DNA of 64,000 nt. Origin: Luscinia megarhynchos (taxonomy: Eukaryota > Chordata > Aves > Passeriformes > Turdidae). Of the stretch, positions 49,801-62,888 are shown one piece after another. The notes below the pieces were generated by a model. It saw only the letters and a list, made by a program, of their open reading frames with translations. It was not told the DNA's origin and did not search any database. The position numbers were made by a program, and so were the translations under genes. The first letter of the stretch is position 1. Every line of letters starts with the position of its first letter. The stretch is taken from contig CM067564.1 of NCBI GenBank assembly GCA_034336665.1, positions 46,485,451 to 46,549,450 on the forward strand. The letters run 5' to 3'.

Positions 49801-52800
49801 ATATCACATTTTTGGAGTGGGATCCCAATGAATGCCTGAATGCATGTAGAAGAAAAGAAGGAGAGGGTTGGGCACCCATTAAATTACCAGGGAAAAGTTA
49901 AATACATCCTTCACAGGAGGCAAAGTGAGGTATTCTGTAGAATTCGGGGTAGCACCAGAGATATGTGGAGGTACAATAGAATAAGTACCTGTTGTCTGAG
50001 CCAGTAAAGAATTTTGTTCCCGGGATCCCTTCCATTCTGCTCCAAGGAGGGAAATAAATATCCCAATATTGAAATCAGTCTGAGGAGATCATTTAAGGTG
50101 ATCAGGTTTCTCAGGAGGTATTGCCCATTGGAACTGCTCAGATTTGACCTTTGGAGTCGAGTCCAACAGGAGCATAGGCTGTTGACATAAGTGAATTAAC
50201 TTTGGAGTCAACCGCAGTGGAATTTGAGTCAAAATTACAGACTATGCCTAAGTGCCACCTGAGAAGCCACAGTCAGTGAGAGCATCCACAGAAATGTGAC
50301 AAAGTGGTAAGTGACCTTTGAGACATCAGTGCTCACCAGTCCACCAGCACCAGACCAGGCAAAACACCTGGAATATTTCACCTGGCCCTTGTGTGGGTGA
50401 CTGAATGAAGCTCCTTAGGCAGCTGCTTTCAGAGTCTGTGTGTGGATGTTTGCTGGGAGTGCAGGGTCCACTATAGATGATGGAGATTTGTTCAATACCT
50501 TCAGAGGAGCCTAGGGAATGACTCAGTTTAACCCCTGTGGGGTTACTCTGTAGAAACTCCTGTGTGTAGAGACCAAGACCCTGAGCAGTCGAAATGTAAA
50601 CTTATCAGACAAGCTATGGAATCCAGAACTGCAACTTGGCAGATGCCAGAGGCTCCTTGCACTCAGGAACCCTCCTGGAGCAACAGCTGGAGGCAGCACT
50701 CTCAGGCATCCTCCACATGTGGTACTGAGCAGCTGCATTCAGGAAAAATCCTTGATTCAGGCTAAATCCTTGATTCACTACTCAGCAACAACTAAAACAT
50801 CAGTCTGTTACCAACATTAATCTATACTAAACCAAAAACAGCTACTAGGAACAAAAATTAACTCTAATCCCAACCAAAACCAGGGCAGCATTTTAATTAA
50901 GTACTTAAATTTAGACAGTGCTAATGTCCCTAAAAGACACAATAACAATTACTGTGAGGAAAAGAGTTCTTTGATTATCATCTGTGGGGATTTTTATGTC
51001 ACTTTGAGGGAGAAGACTTTGAAGAAGTTGCACTTAGCAGTTAGCATCTCTGCTTCTGCAAAATTTTAAGAAGTTTTTTTTTTTCAAACAACTCTTTCCT
51101 AGATGTATTGGTCATGTTATCTCTAAAAGAAATGTATTCCATATGAAGAAAACAGCAATTTGTTTTGATGTTTAATGCAAGGTGTTGATGTACTACTGTT
51201 ATATTACTCTTTACTTGACCTTTTCTCTGCCAGTTGATTATGCATAGTTTTAAACTCCTCCAGCAATGCTTTTGACATAGCTGAATGTTTATTGCAATAA
51301 ACTTCAGTAAATAAATAAAATACTTTCACACTGAAGTGCTCTTTAGGCAATGAATTAAAAATAAACGAGTAAGAATAGAAGAATCCCTAAATGCAGGAGG
51401 AATTATGTGTCTGTATGTGGTTTGGGTTTTGGTTTTTGTGGGTTTTGTTTGTTTGTTTTTACTATTGCTATTTCTTATTCAAAAATAAATTTTGAGACAT
51501 CTGAAACTATCATTTTAGATCAGATTTTTCATGTAACTTCTGCAACAAAAATTGTTGACCACATGGAAAAGATCTGTTGTAGTGCTGAAACAACTTTTAC
51601 TGTATGGATTTAACTTCTTTTTCTAGAGAAAAAGTATCCAGCCCTTTCTATTGCCATCCTGCATTTCACATATCCTACCCCTTACATACCTCCCTATTCA
51701 ATAGTTTATGGTATTCTGGAATTAAGAAATGCAAGGTTCCTGATTTTTCTCCTGAATTAAGGAATTAGAAGCTCTTCTTCTCTCAGGACAGATCCAGTTG
51801 ACTTAGTGTCACCTAGAGCTGGAGTAACTTAAATTTCAATTTCCATTCCTTGTCTTACACAAAACAATCTTTTCAAATAAACTTTGTGTCTCAAAATAAC
51901 ACCTATGATTTCCATCTACTCCTGTGGTGCAGGTGGTTGCAGCATTCCCACTATCATGCTGACTTTGACAGACATAAATATTGAATTTAATGGTTGCATT
52001 TTAATTTGGGAAGTCAGTTTATGAGATGAGTGGTGCCTTGAGACTTTGATGTGACCAGTTCCTTTAGACATGACAGATTTCAATATGGGTAATATCCCAG
52101 AAGGAGCACTGGAAATAATCTGAGATATTGCCAGCATCAGCAGCAGCTCTCCAGTTCTTTACAGAGAATTGTTTGATATGATCTAAAAGCCCCCAGTGAG
52201 GAACATTTCATAGCAGTTGTCACCAACCCACAGTGGTTAACTTCTCATCAGAAACTTTTTCCTGCATGTCAGTAAGATCTTCCTTGTTTCTTCTTCTGTT
52301 CCTTGGGGGTCACAGAGCACAAATTACTTTTTATGCCTTTAAAACATTTTTAGTCATATTTTTGAAGCAACACTTATTTCAGAAAAAATAACATTATCTT
52401 GTTTTCTCCATAGGAAGGGCAAAATTTTTAGAATTTCTCTTGGGTTGGGTTTTCCAAAATACTCATCCACTCTGGGTAGTACTTTCAGGGAGCATCATCT
52501 GTTCCGAAAGGTGAATGTTTAACCAAGTGAATGAGAGCAGACACATTTTTTTCCTGTGATAATTAAGTAAAGTTCTGTATACTGAAGCATGGAGTTAATT
52601 TTGGTTGCATTAAAAGAAGCGGTATTAATCATTTAATGGTTGTTATTTTATAGTTTGATATGAAAACTATAATAATTTTATATTTCCTGTATTGTGCATG
52701 CAATATTAAGTATCGTAATATATTTTGAATAAGAATTAACGAAATATTATGATTTTTTAAACCTCTCTGGTGGTAAATATTTAAAGAAAATTTCATATGA

Positions 52801-53114
52801 GAAGATCAATTCAGAGAGTGGATTGTTCAGAAACTCACAATGTCTTCAAAACAGCCAATATATTTATTTTTCTTGCATCTTTCCGGGGTAATGAGACTTT
52901 CCTTCCAGTAGATGGTGATAGAGAACTTCCTTAAAAAAAAGGCAATTCACGGCTGTGAGCTCCCCTTCTCTTGTTTTGTGGAATCTGGCCATAAATCAGC
53001 ATCAGAATAAACAGAACATTTTTTAGTGGTCTCATGGTGGGACAGTTTACCATTAGTGAATTATTTTATCTTTTCTCTATTTCTGTGTTTTCTCTTTTCT
53101 GGTTTTGTTTCCTT

Positions 53115-53132
53115 TATATATATATATATATA
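53115..53132. repeat. (TA)9 microsatellite
   Basis: Nine TA units, followed by further imperfect TA-rich sequence and a T run to about 53160. Confidence 0.9.
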
Positions 53133-53697
53133 ATATATAAGACATATATAATTTTTTTTTTGCCCCCTACATGATTTGGAAGGAAATATGAAGCTGTAAT
53201 TATTATGATGCTGAACAATTTTTTGTCTTACAGCTTCAACTTTGATTTTTGGGAAATCTTTCACCCTCCTCTCCCATTTTCCCTCTGAGTTGGCTGGATG
53301 TTAAAGGTCAGCAATTTCTCCATCTCATTTCAGTTGGAATAATGTGTTACAGGAATGTTATTTTTGCTCTTAATCCCTGTGTTCATGTAGCATATTTTAT
53401 TAAGAGAAATAAACGTTTGGAAGTTTCAAATACATGATAATGAGGAAAATGAGTTTAGCTATGCAAAATTCCATGATCAAATAAACCAGCAATGATTTAT
53501 AGGGAAAAATATCAATTTTTCAGTTATGAAACAATATTTACACATAGGATGGAACTAGGTTTTGGTACTTCATTCATTTCCTTAGAATTTATAGGAAATA
53601 AAATCAAAATAATTTTATAAGCTTCAGAGGAACCATTAAAGTTTTCTTTATTTGATAAATGTACCCAAGATCACCTCTTAGATACTTGACTGGATAC

Positions 53698-53724
53698 TGT
53701 GGCACCGAAAAATTTGGTGTCACA
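53698..53724. repeat. Short inverted repeat (9-bp stem, 9-nt loop)
   Basis: TGTGGCACC and GGTGTCACA are reverse complements except at one position and are separated by nine bases (gaaaaattt). Confidence 0.7.
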
Positions 53725-53776
53725 CCTCTTAAAGCCAAACCAGAGCAAGACAGAGCTGGCTGTACTGAGGGGGCAT

Positions 53777-53865
53777 CGATACCAAATCACCAATCTTGTA
53801 TCAATAATTGCTATCAAACCATCAATGTTGTAGCAATAATTGATATCAAACCATCAATGTGTATC
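53777..53865. repeat. 32-bp tandem repeat, about 2.7 copies
   Basis: Two near-identical 32-bp units (53802-53833 and 53834-53865) share 'caataattg.tatcaaaccatcaatgt'. A third, more diverged partial copy lies upstream (about 53777-53801, 17 of 21 positions matching). Each full unit repeats ATCAA/ATTG-type motifs of the kind bound by homeodomain and PBX-like factors, which may simply be a consequence of the AT-rich unit. Confidence 0.85.
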
Positions 53866-54517
53866 TGATGTTGTTCCCACTTGCAAATTATCATCTGTCT
53901 TCTGTTTTTTATTGAACAAAAAGAAGGTATAAGGTTCTCATAAACTTTCCAAAGTTCCTGAACTTGTATAAAGATCACTGCTGTGAAAAAAGGATGTAAA
54001 TTATTGTTCACTGTAATGGAATGAACTGAGGAACATGATGTGTTTTTATCTTGCCTTTCTGAAGAAAAAAAAACCCAACAAGCCACAAAAAACCCCAAGT
54101 GAAAGCTATTTCATGTTCATGAAGATTTTCCTTGGAAACCTAGATTGTTTTACTTCCCCTGAAGGAACTTCAGTAATCTTACCCCAATTCACTGTGATTT
54201 GGAAAAGATTATGGGAATGCTTCAAAACAACGATAAGATCAAAATAAGATCAAAATAAAATGTCTTACTTTACCAGCCAGGCAGAAATGTTTTACTTAAG
54301 GTCAATCTAACACTAATCTCACTGTGCCTGAGCTAACCTTTTAGGATTATGGGAACTATTTTTCATTGCCCTGGCCTTCACTTCTGTATTACTGGGTAGA
54401 TTTACGAAATTATATCTCCTGGTTGCTGCTCCACTTCTGTCCCTGAGGACAACAGCAGAGCATGATGGAAGGAAAAATGTTTAATGGGAAAATATTGGCC
54501 ACTCATTCTCCTGGTAG

Positions 54518-54554
54518 ATATATATATATATATATATTTATTTTTTTTTTTTTT
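54518..54554. repeat. (AT)10 followed by a T tract
   Basis: Ten AT units (54518-54537) followed by TTA and a run of 14 T (54541-54554). Confidence 0.9.
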
Positions 54555-55500
54555 AAAGGCTTTTTCATATAATTTACATCCTGTCGTTTGGATACAAGAT
54601 TCTAATTTAGAAATTGTATTAGGGTGAGAAAATACAGCTACCATGACTCCAAAGTAGGCAGAGAGTTGCCAGGAGATGCTTTAGCATCGTTTTGAAATGA
54701 GCACTAAAAGCCAGGCTAAACCAATTAAAAAGCTTTCATAAGCAAAACCTGCACATAAAAAAAAAAAAAATCTATTTTGCACACCTGAGCAGATTTCCAC
54801 CCTGAATTAGTAACTTCATATTTGTTCTGATAAAAACCCAGCCCAAATGTCAGGGAAAAGCATCTTGCAAGCTGCCCAAGTGATAGGAGAACACTACTGA
54901 GGGTGAAAAATATGATGATCTTCCTGCTCTGAACATCTTCATTCTCTTCCAAATTACCATAGGAACATTAATTTGATTGTGTACTTCCTACAGCTCTGCT
55001 AATTAGTTATCTCATATTAATTATAGTAATTACATACACACCTATCTATAGGACTATTAGGCAGTGCATAGAAAAAAAAAAAAACCCATGAACTAAGATG
55101 TGCTTGATGCAGAGCAGCTAATCAGCCAACAGCTGCTCTCGGTCCCAGAGTTGCTAGTTAACACCCAAAATACTGCACAAAAGGGATACTTTCAAAATTC
55201 CAGCTAATAAAAACCCTTTTAAAGTCATTTCTAAACAAATGTGTTCAGCCTGTGTATTTCTCTTCATCTGCTATCAGAGCCAGGGATCAGAATTAAATAC
55301 TAATATGACTAAGCAGCAGAACAAGAATCATCAAAGGGCTGTTGTAAGGACACATTGCCAGGGAACAAACAGAATGTGTTTGAGCAGAAGAAATGTAGAC
55401 TGGGCAAATATAGGTCAGTAAATCTACTTTTAAACCAATAGAAGGTGTTTATCTGCAGTCTGGGAGTTGTTTTGCCTGGAGATTAACGTCTGTCATTACC

Positions 55501-55516
55501 TTTTTTTTTTTTTTTT
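55501..55516. repeat. Poly-T tract, 16 T
   Basis: Sixteen uninterrupted T. Confidence 0.95.
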
Positions 55517-56934
55517 AATACACTGGGGTAGGTGATGGAAAAAGACTCATCCTTGCACATGAACTATCATAGCAAGTGCTCAGAAAGGGATCTTCATCAA
55601 TGAGCTACAAAGTAGAGCCTGCTGCTAATGTTTGGTTCACAGGGATGTCCACAAACTGACATCCAGAGTGTGATACTCCTCCCCATCAGCCATGAAAGGC
55701 ATTCCTTTGTTTTACATAAGAATCTACCAAATAAAAACCCCAACTTTGTTCACTTTATGTCTCATTTTAAGTGGCCAGAAATCACAGATCTGGTTCCTGT
55801 CCCTTCATGTGTACCTGAGGATGGCCTGGTACAAGAATGTGTCCTGGAAAATTTCTGGTCTTCTGCTCCCACTGCCTGTGGTGCTTGTGAGTACAAGGCA
55901 TTCAGTGAGAGATTCACTGGTTTTAGGAGCAGAAACCATTATCTGCCCTCTCTGCCTCTGAATTGCAGGCCAGCAAGTTCTACCTGCAGATCTTACACTG
56001 ATCCCATCAGGACAACTCTCTCACTAAAACATTGTTCTCTATTCACACCCAGTTCCACCAAATGTGAATCTTCAGTTTCCTTTGTTTGGTTCTGGTCCTG
56101 TTCCCTCCACTCTGCTGCAGTCTCCTGTCCCACCTTTCCTTCCTCTGTGGGACATGGATCTGAGATGTTTCATCTCAAAGCCTGTACAGCACCAAGTCTC
56201 TACTGGATGGCTCAATCCTTTCAATTTTTGTGGCTATTTTCTTTCTTACATAGTAATTAAATTGTTTGTTTAAGCAAATTAAACGCCCCACTTTGCTTTC
56301 CATGCAAATCAGAGTCCTATCATGATGGAAATTATATTTATATTTAAAATTAAATTCATCACACAGCTTCCTGCCTGGAAGCTGCATTGCCAACCCCATT
56401 TCAATCAGTTGCTACCTTGCCCCTGTTGGAGACCTTTATTTTTGTGTATTCCCTTGACTGATTCGACAACAATTATGCATGTTAAAAGAAACATGTCCTG
56501 TTTGAAGTTTAAAGAATAAAAAGTATGAAATTGTTTAAAAAAATGTGAAATTGTTTGGTTATACTTGGGTCCAAGATCCAAATAAATATCTTTCTTGTGT
56601 TTCACTGACTGCCAAAGAAAGTTTGGCCATCACACCTTTAGCTGCATGAGAAGTCTACAGTTATGTGAAGGTCTATATTTGGGTCTGAATATGCAGTAGG
56701 TCTAGTTTCTATCCCATTATATGCACATTCCTTATTTACAGGCTGAAATATGTAGATAGGGTGAAGCCTGAGCTAAGAAAATCCATAAGGCTCTTTATGC
56801 CCCATAAACTTCTCTCATTCTGTTTAAAATTCAGTCCTCATTAAGAAAACTTTAAGTAAAGTATACTTACTGACACTATTATGGAGCCAGAATTCTTATC
56901 TTTAGCAAAATCAGTTGCAAACAAAGTGCAAGAA

Positions 56935-57080
56935 AGCTGTTGAAGAGTCTGGAACACAGGTCCAATGAGGGGAAGTTGAGGGAGCTGGAGAAATGGAGCC
57001 TCAGGGAGAACTTTATGGCTCTTTACAACTCCCTGACAGGAGGGTGCAGCCAGGGGAATTGGTCTCTTGTCCCAAATAAC
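56935..57080 (+). mobile_element. Outer CR1 LINE, 5' portion (interrupted copy)
   Basis: Plus-strand CR1 from 'gagtctggaacacaggtccaatgagggg..gagggagctgg' through 'ctcagggagaactttatggctctttacaactccctgacaggagg' to 'ctcttgtcccaaataac'. The copy stops here and resumes at 57314 ('..aagtgacagggcaaaaggaaa'), exactly where the CR1 consensus would continue. The interruption is another CR1 in the opposite orientation. Confidence 0.93.
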
Positions 57081-57313
57081 AGAATCAGAGAATCACCAGG
57101 TTGGAAGAGACTTTCAAGATCATCGAGTCTGACCTATACCCTAACACCTCAACTAAACCATGGCACTGAGTGCCACATCCAGTCTTTTTTTTAAACACAC
57201 CCAGGGATGGTGACTCCACCACCCCCCAGGGCAGACTATTCCAGTATTTTATTATTCTTTCAATAAAAAACTTTTTCCTAATATCCAACCTCTATTTCCC
57301 TTGGTGCAGCTTA
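57081..57313 (-). mobile_element. Inner CR1 LINE, inverted insertion
   Basis: A minus-strand CR1 of about 233 bp. On the plus strand it opens with two tail units (agaatcag agaatcac), then 'caggttggaagagactttcaagatcatcgagtct', 'accatggcactga', 'agggatggtgactccacca', 'cctaatatccaacct', and ends at 'ttggtgcagctt', its 5'-truncation point. It was inserted into the outer CR1, so it is younger than that copy. The flanks (ataac / taagtagc) are too decayed to call a target duplication. Confidence 0.93.
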
Positions 57314-57602
57314 AGTAGCAAGTGACAGGGCAAAAGGAAACAGCCTGAGGTTGCACCAGGGGAGGTTTAGATGGGATATTTGGAAAAATCTCTTGACTGC
57401 AAGGGTCATCATGCCCTGGAACAGGCTGCCCAGGGCAGTGGTGAAGTCACCATCCCTGAAGGGATTTAAAAGACATGTAGATGTGGCATTGGGGACACAA
57501 TTTAGTGGTCTAATGGTGGGCTTGGCAGTGTTGGGTTAACATTGGACTTGATTAATTTAGATGCCTCTTCCTACCTAAACAATTCTGTGATTCTGTTATT
57601 CT
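57314..57602 (+). mobile_element. Outer CR1 LINE, 3' portion
   Basis: Resumes the interrupted plus-strand CR1: 'gacagggcaaaaggaaacagcctgaggttgcaccaggggagg', 'gaacaggctgcccagggcagtggtg', 'catccctgaagggatttaaaagacatgtagatgtgg', 'gtctaatggtgggcttggcagtgttgggttaac', then the tail 'aattctgtgattctgttattct'. From about 57344 on it covers the same consensus region as the inner copy, so the two form long inverted arms. Confidence 0.93.
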
Positions 57603-59022
57603 AATAACTACCTTAACTAGGGTTATTTCCAGAAATGTTAGCAGGGTTACTTGAACCTTTTAATTGCTCATCCCAGAGCAGTGTATAGAGGCTGTGGATG
57701 CCATGTCTGCAGCATCATTCATTTCATGTGAACTAATCAAAAGGGGAGTGAACTTATGAGGCTGAATTGAAAAAAAAAAAAAAGAGAATTTCATATCTTT
57801 CTCTGTAGGCATAGATTAAAAGCAAACTTGTACCATAGGGAGATTAAGAAACAAACTTTCAAGAAAATGGTTTTCCAATGTCTTTTAAAAAGTTTTTTAG
57901 TTTTAGTGTACCTCTATTATATTTAGATGCCCAAATTAGGCTTCCCTGATCCTGCTTCAGCTGTCTCTAGCTGTAGTAGAGTAATATCTCCAAGGACTAT
58001 CATCATTAGTGGTCAGGGTAAAACTGCAGGTAGGAAAAATCTTCCTGGGTAAATATAAAGCAATGTCAAATAGCTTAAAATGCCATATTTATTCTCATTG
58101 GAGAATATCTAATGTTGTGTCAGAATATTTACAAAACCAAGTTGATAGGAAGAAGTATGCACTCTTAGTACATCCATTGTTATATTTGGGAAAAACAGAT
58201 GGTCTTTGAACATAAAAGAGCCAAAGAATAACATGTGCTCAGAAGTTATTCTGTCTCCTATGGGCATGTTAGCTGGATAAACTCTAAGAAAAGTTTATGA
58301 CCTATATCCCTTGCAGGTTAAAAGCTTCTCCCTATGAGATTTGCACCATAAAGTTTCTGCAACAAGATAAACTATGAATTTAATCCAGAGATATAATAAC
58401 TTGGGTGGTAGAGTGGCATGATTCCAGGTAATTTCAGTGTATTTCATTACATAAATGTCTTTTCACTGTACAAATATTCATTATGAATTGGTGAATTGGT
58501 TCTTAAACAGCAAAGTTTAGATTAAAGTTGCATCTGACTACACTAAAAAGCCACTGAAATGTTAATATCCTATCTAACATACTCTGAGTGCTTGCTGGGG
58601 TTTAGCTGGTGTTAAATATCTGTTTGTTAGTTAATTCTCACCCACCAACAAACCTGAGGACTTTCAGTAGAATTTTGATTGATCAAGAGCATCAGAATCG
58701 GAGAAATCTAGGGTTCTTTGATGATGATTGATGATAAAGGTAGATTTTTTAGATGCTGAAGTAGTCATTAGGAAAAGCAAAAAGTTGTAAAATCTTTTCA
58801 ACAAATAACATTCTGATCCTCAGCCCTTTTCTTTGAAGAGAGTAGTCACTGCTTTCCTACCACAGGACAAAACTTTTCACTTTCCTATAGAAGATACAAA
58901 TGGAACAGGAAAGGAATGGGTGGCAATAAATTCATATTCTGTTCTCCCTACCGTTGCTGACTTTTTTTATGTTTTCAGGCAACTCTTAATTACAAATGTG
59001 TTGGTGTTTTTTGTTTTGGTTT

Positions 59023-59066
59023 TTTTGTTTTGTTTTGTTTTGTTTTGTTTTGTTTTGTTTTGTTTT
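59023..59066. repeat. (TTTTG)8 microsatellite
   Basis: Eight perfect TTTTG units (G at every fifth base from 59027 to 59062), preceded by a related T/G-rich stretch from about 59001. Confidence 0.95.
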
Positions 59067-62000
59067 TCTGAGAACTAAATATTTTGCACCAGGGTAGGAG
59101 CCAGTTTGACCCAAGTGAATGCCCAGGCACATCTGACCACCATTCCTGAGCAACTTCTCATTCTCATTCTCTCATTCCTCCAACCTCCCTCCTCAGACAG
59201 TGAGAAACTTTTGAATGAGTAAACTGACATTATGACATTTGCCAATTTTCAATTTTGTTCAGTCAATTAGCAGCAGCCTCAATCTTGTATTTCAATTGAT
59301 AAGGCTGAAATTACCATAGTGAATTTCCATCCTGGAGGCTATAAAAGCCCTCAGACACTGGGTGTACGTGAATCTCTCCAGGCTGAGCTGCTGTAGCTAA
59401 TACACTAATGAAAAGGTTATGTCAGGCAAACTGAATATGGAAAAAAAAAGCCTAAAGACAGAAAAGTTAAATAGGTTGCTTTAAACCTCCTAATAAAAAT
59501 GGGATGGGGTACTTTTTTTTTTCTCCTTCTAATAGTAGCAAATGCCTTTCTGTAAGTGCTTCTCACAGATATTAAATGTAACAAATAAAACAGGGAGTGC
59601 TTTTGAAATAGCAGCTGAATTGAAGCAGTGGGGAAAAAAAAGAATAGGAATGGGGTGGGGGATAAGATACTTCAGACTTAATATATTGCAGAAAAGAGAT
59701 AATTCTGTGGGCTAAAAAAATCAATCTGCATACTATCTCTTTGACACACAGAATGCAGAACTCCAAACAGAAAACCAATAAGAATGCATTATCTGATGTT
59801 TTACATATGCTACTCTACTTTTCCAGTGAAATAGATACCTCACATACAATCCCTTTAAAAAAGGCAGAACTGCAGACTATACAAGGGGAAGGTTTTCTGC
59901 TGTGAAATTCTAGATTTAAGAGAATAAAATTAGTACCTCAAGACCAAAGCCTCTGGAGAGAAAACCCTCTCAAACCTTTGTTCTGGTTTAAGCAATATTT
60001 GAGCTTTCCATTAATAAGGAAAACTTCCTAGTGGGATTCTGTGTCCTCCCAACCCAGCCAGAAGGAGACAGGGATGGCTGGAAACATTCATTATGGACTA
60101 CAACAGCAGGAAGAGGCTGATCTGGCTTTGAAAGTTGACAAGACTTAAAAATACAGATTGTGTCTTCTGCTTTCAAAAGAAGCCCTCATTCTCAAGAATA
60201 AATAGGAGCATGGATGAGTATAAGAATAGAAGAGGCAGAGGAGAGGATTAGATTTTGACAGGACCTTGTTTAACCACTTGCCAGCAAAATGATGATCCAA
60301 ACTGCCAAATCGTTGTGGTTTTCAGTCAAGATGTAGCACCTTCCTAGATGTTTGCATATCCTAAAAAGAACAAGAAAAAGCCATGAGGAAGTTTTTGGCT
60401 AGGTATGGACAAAGATTTTTTCTCTGTTTTCTTCAATGTTTGCTTTATTCTCCCAAAAGGTTCTGTCTCAATGTAGTAAATATATGATGTATCCATTTCT
60501 CCTTTGGAATTATTTGGCTCATTTTTACAAAAGTGTGGAGGTTTAAAAAAAATACAAATTAAAGATCTTAATATGATTCAGTAATCACATAGCTGCCATG
60601 AAAAAATGCCACATCTGGAACTGTCTTGGAGAAAAGCACATTCTCAGGCCAACATACATTTTGGCAGTGCATATGCAGAGTTTCAATTTGTAATGGAGTA
60701 ATTTTAATGGAGTTGATGCAACATTTCTAATTTCCACTCGTAAAAATGGAAATGCTTCTTCCTGCCATCTTCTTGGTCACTGGTATAATTTCCACTTTAG
60801 AACTTATTTTTCCTGTTGTTCAAATCACCCATCTTAGAAATCTTTCATAAGTCACTCCAGGCCCTTTCAGAGCATGAGTGGTCTGTGTTTAAAGTTCCTC
60901 TGTCAATATTCACATTGTTTCATGTGCTGTTCGTGACATGCTGTTAAATTCTGCTTTGAATACCATTAATTACAGTTCATATTTGGAGGTGTTTTTCAGA
61001 TATGCTTGTCCTTTATGAAAATGCTGCTGTTTCATTTCATTCTGTGGTGCCTGCAGACCATAGCAGTGGAGTTTGGAGGGAAAGCAGCACAGATTTTTTT
61101 GTTTACTCAGGACCTGGCTCTTTAGGTCACATACTGACTCCAATGAAGTCAAATTAGATTTTTCCATTTGTTTCAGATGAGGTGAGTTTTCTCTGCAATG
61201 ATTATTAATAAGAAAATATTTCTTCCCAATTTTCCTTCTTCCTTTCCAAGCTGGAATTATTATTTTTATTATATAAGAATTTCCCTTTTCACATTTTCAC
61301 AACTACAATCAGCTTATGCACAAGTATCCACAACATTAAGTTGTGAAGTACCACCCATAGTTTCTGTTTCATCTTCTCAGATGAGCACCTTGATTTATAT
61401 TCTGCCTCCCAAGCTGTCTCTGCTTCTTCAGCACAGTCACCATTGCAGATTTGTTTCCATAATCTGGTATCAGTGAGCAATTGACAATGGCAGTAGACTC
61501 TTCTGGACAGAACCTTTCCAGAATCTGTGAGGAAACACCTCTGAGATCCAAGGTTATGGCACTGTTACAGGAATTGAAACCTGTTCTGGGTTCTGCACAG
61601 CAAAGACTTTCTTCAGCCTCTGTTGGGCCCTGTGGATTATCTGCAGTGCTCACCTAAAAACTGGGATGCAGTATTTTTTCCATAAAAGATAGGTTCAATT
61701 AATTGCACAGAGAAGGGAAAGAGGTGCTTTTGGTCTGAATCTGCATTGCTATTTTTGCCAAAGTGCTCTGTAGGTTATTCAGAGAAGGCCTCAGCAGGGA
61801 TTAGACACACAGTGAGAAATGCATTTCCAACAACATAATAAACCTTCAGTTCAAAGCCAAAAATTTCTCGTTCTCTGTACTTCAGGAATACCTTTTGCAG
61901 TGTTATATCTGTATCTATAGGTGGATTGTCCAAGTACACTCAGTAGTCTGCCTCTGTTGTTAATTACATCCATGGGAAGGAGTTCAGACCAGAACTGTGA

Positions 62001-62888
62001 ATATTCTAAAGTGTAACACTTTTGGGTGTAAATGGGATATTTGCATTTTTGGTAAATGAGATATATCCCCGTGCCCTTGACCTTGAATATGTTTTGTCAA
62101 CATGCCATTGGCCATGTGGCAAAAGGCTTACTGTGGAAAAACTGTGATTTTTTTAATATGTGTACAGAATCCTGCAAATAATTTTCCCATTAGCACTACT
62201 GGCAAATTGTTATCTTATAAATGTTTTTTTTTAATAGTATAAAATAGTGTGCTAAAGACATCTCTTCATAAGATACATTTCACAAATTGATTTTTCTCCA
62301 ATGGAATTTTAATATTTTTGGGGAAGCTTTTCTTTGTTTTGGTAACTGTTTAATTTCCCCTTGACAGGTTTTTGGTTTATCCTCAGATATTCTTTGTAGC
62401 AAATGTAAAAACAAGGACAATATTTGACATATAAGCTGAGCTCTTTTAAGTTTTCAGTCCTCATGTCTGTGGCTAAAAGAAGTAGGTCAACCTCAGTTTA
62501 GAATTGTATTTTTATCACCCTGGTTTTCATTGCCTCAACAGGGTCAAGTTTTAAAATAGGTTGAGCAGTGGCATGACTGTCCATTATTGGACAAGTGAAA
62601 AACATAATTTGTAAAGTTTCATGCTGGTTGAGTTTCATAAAAAGAATCCAAAGCTTCCTTCTTCACCTATCAAACACCAAAGATGTATTTTTTTTTAACT
62701 TTTCTAAAAATGGAATGAGAAAAAGATAATGGCCCCTAGGACCCTGCTAATGACAGACAATACAATATTGTTAGATTTTATTGGTTGACAAAGAATACTT
62801 TTAATGAGACAAGAACTGAACACTTTCCTGTTGTTTCCATCTAATCTTCCCTTCATCCTTCTAGGAGATCTCTTGAGATAGAGTCTCC

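Larger units (their letters stand above)
46823..56934. other. Gene-free stretch with small repeats
   Basis: It contains CTCF-like motifs at 47333-47346 and 52905-52918, an AAAC repeat at about 48385-48402, a somewhat GC-richer block at about 49860-50780, TA repeats at 53115-53132 and 54518-54537, the 32-bp tandem repeat at 53777-53865, a T16 tract at 55501-55516, and the longest frame of the window (210 codons, 55628-56260). No gene or transposon family could be named. Confidence 0.6.

Noticed and set aside
61159..61187. Acceptor-like 'tttttccatttgtttcag', 5 bases, then GTGAGT (micro-exon or recursive splice site)
   Set aside because: The AG and GT are not adjacent as in recursive sites, and a 5-nt exon cannot be supported from sequence alone.
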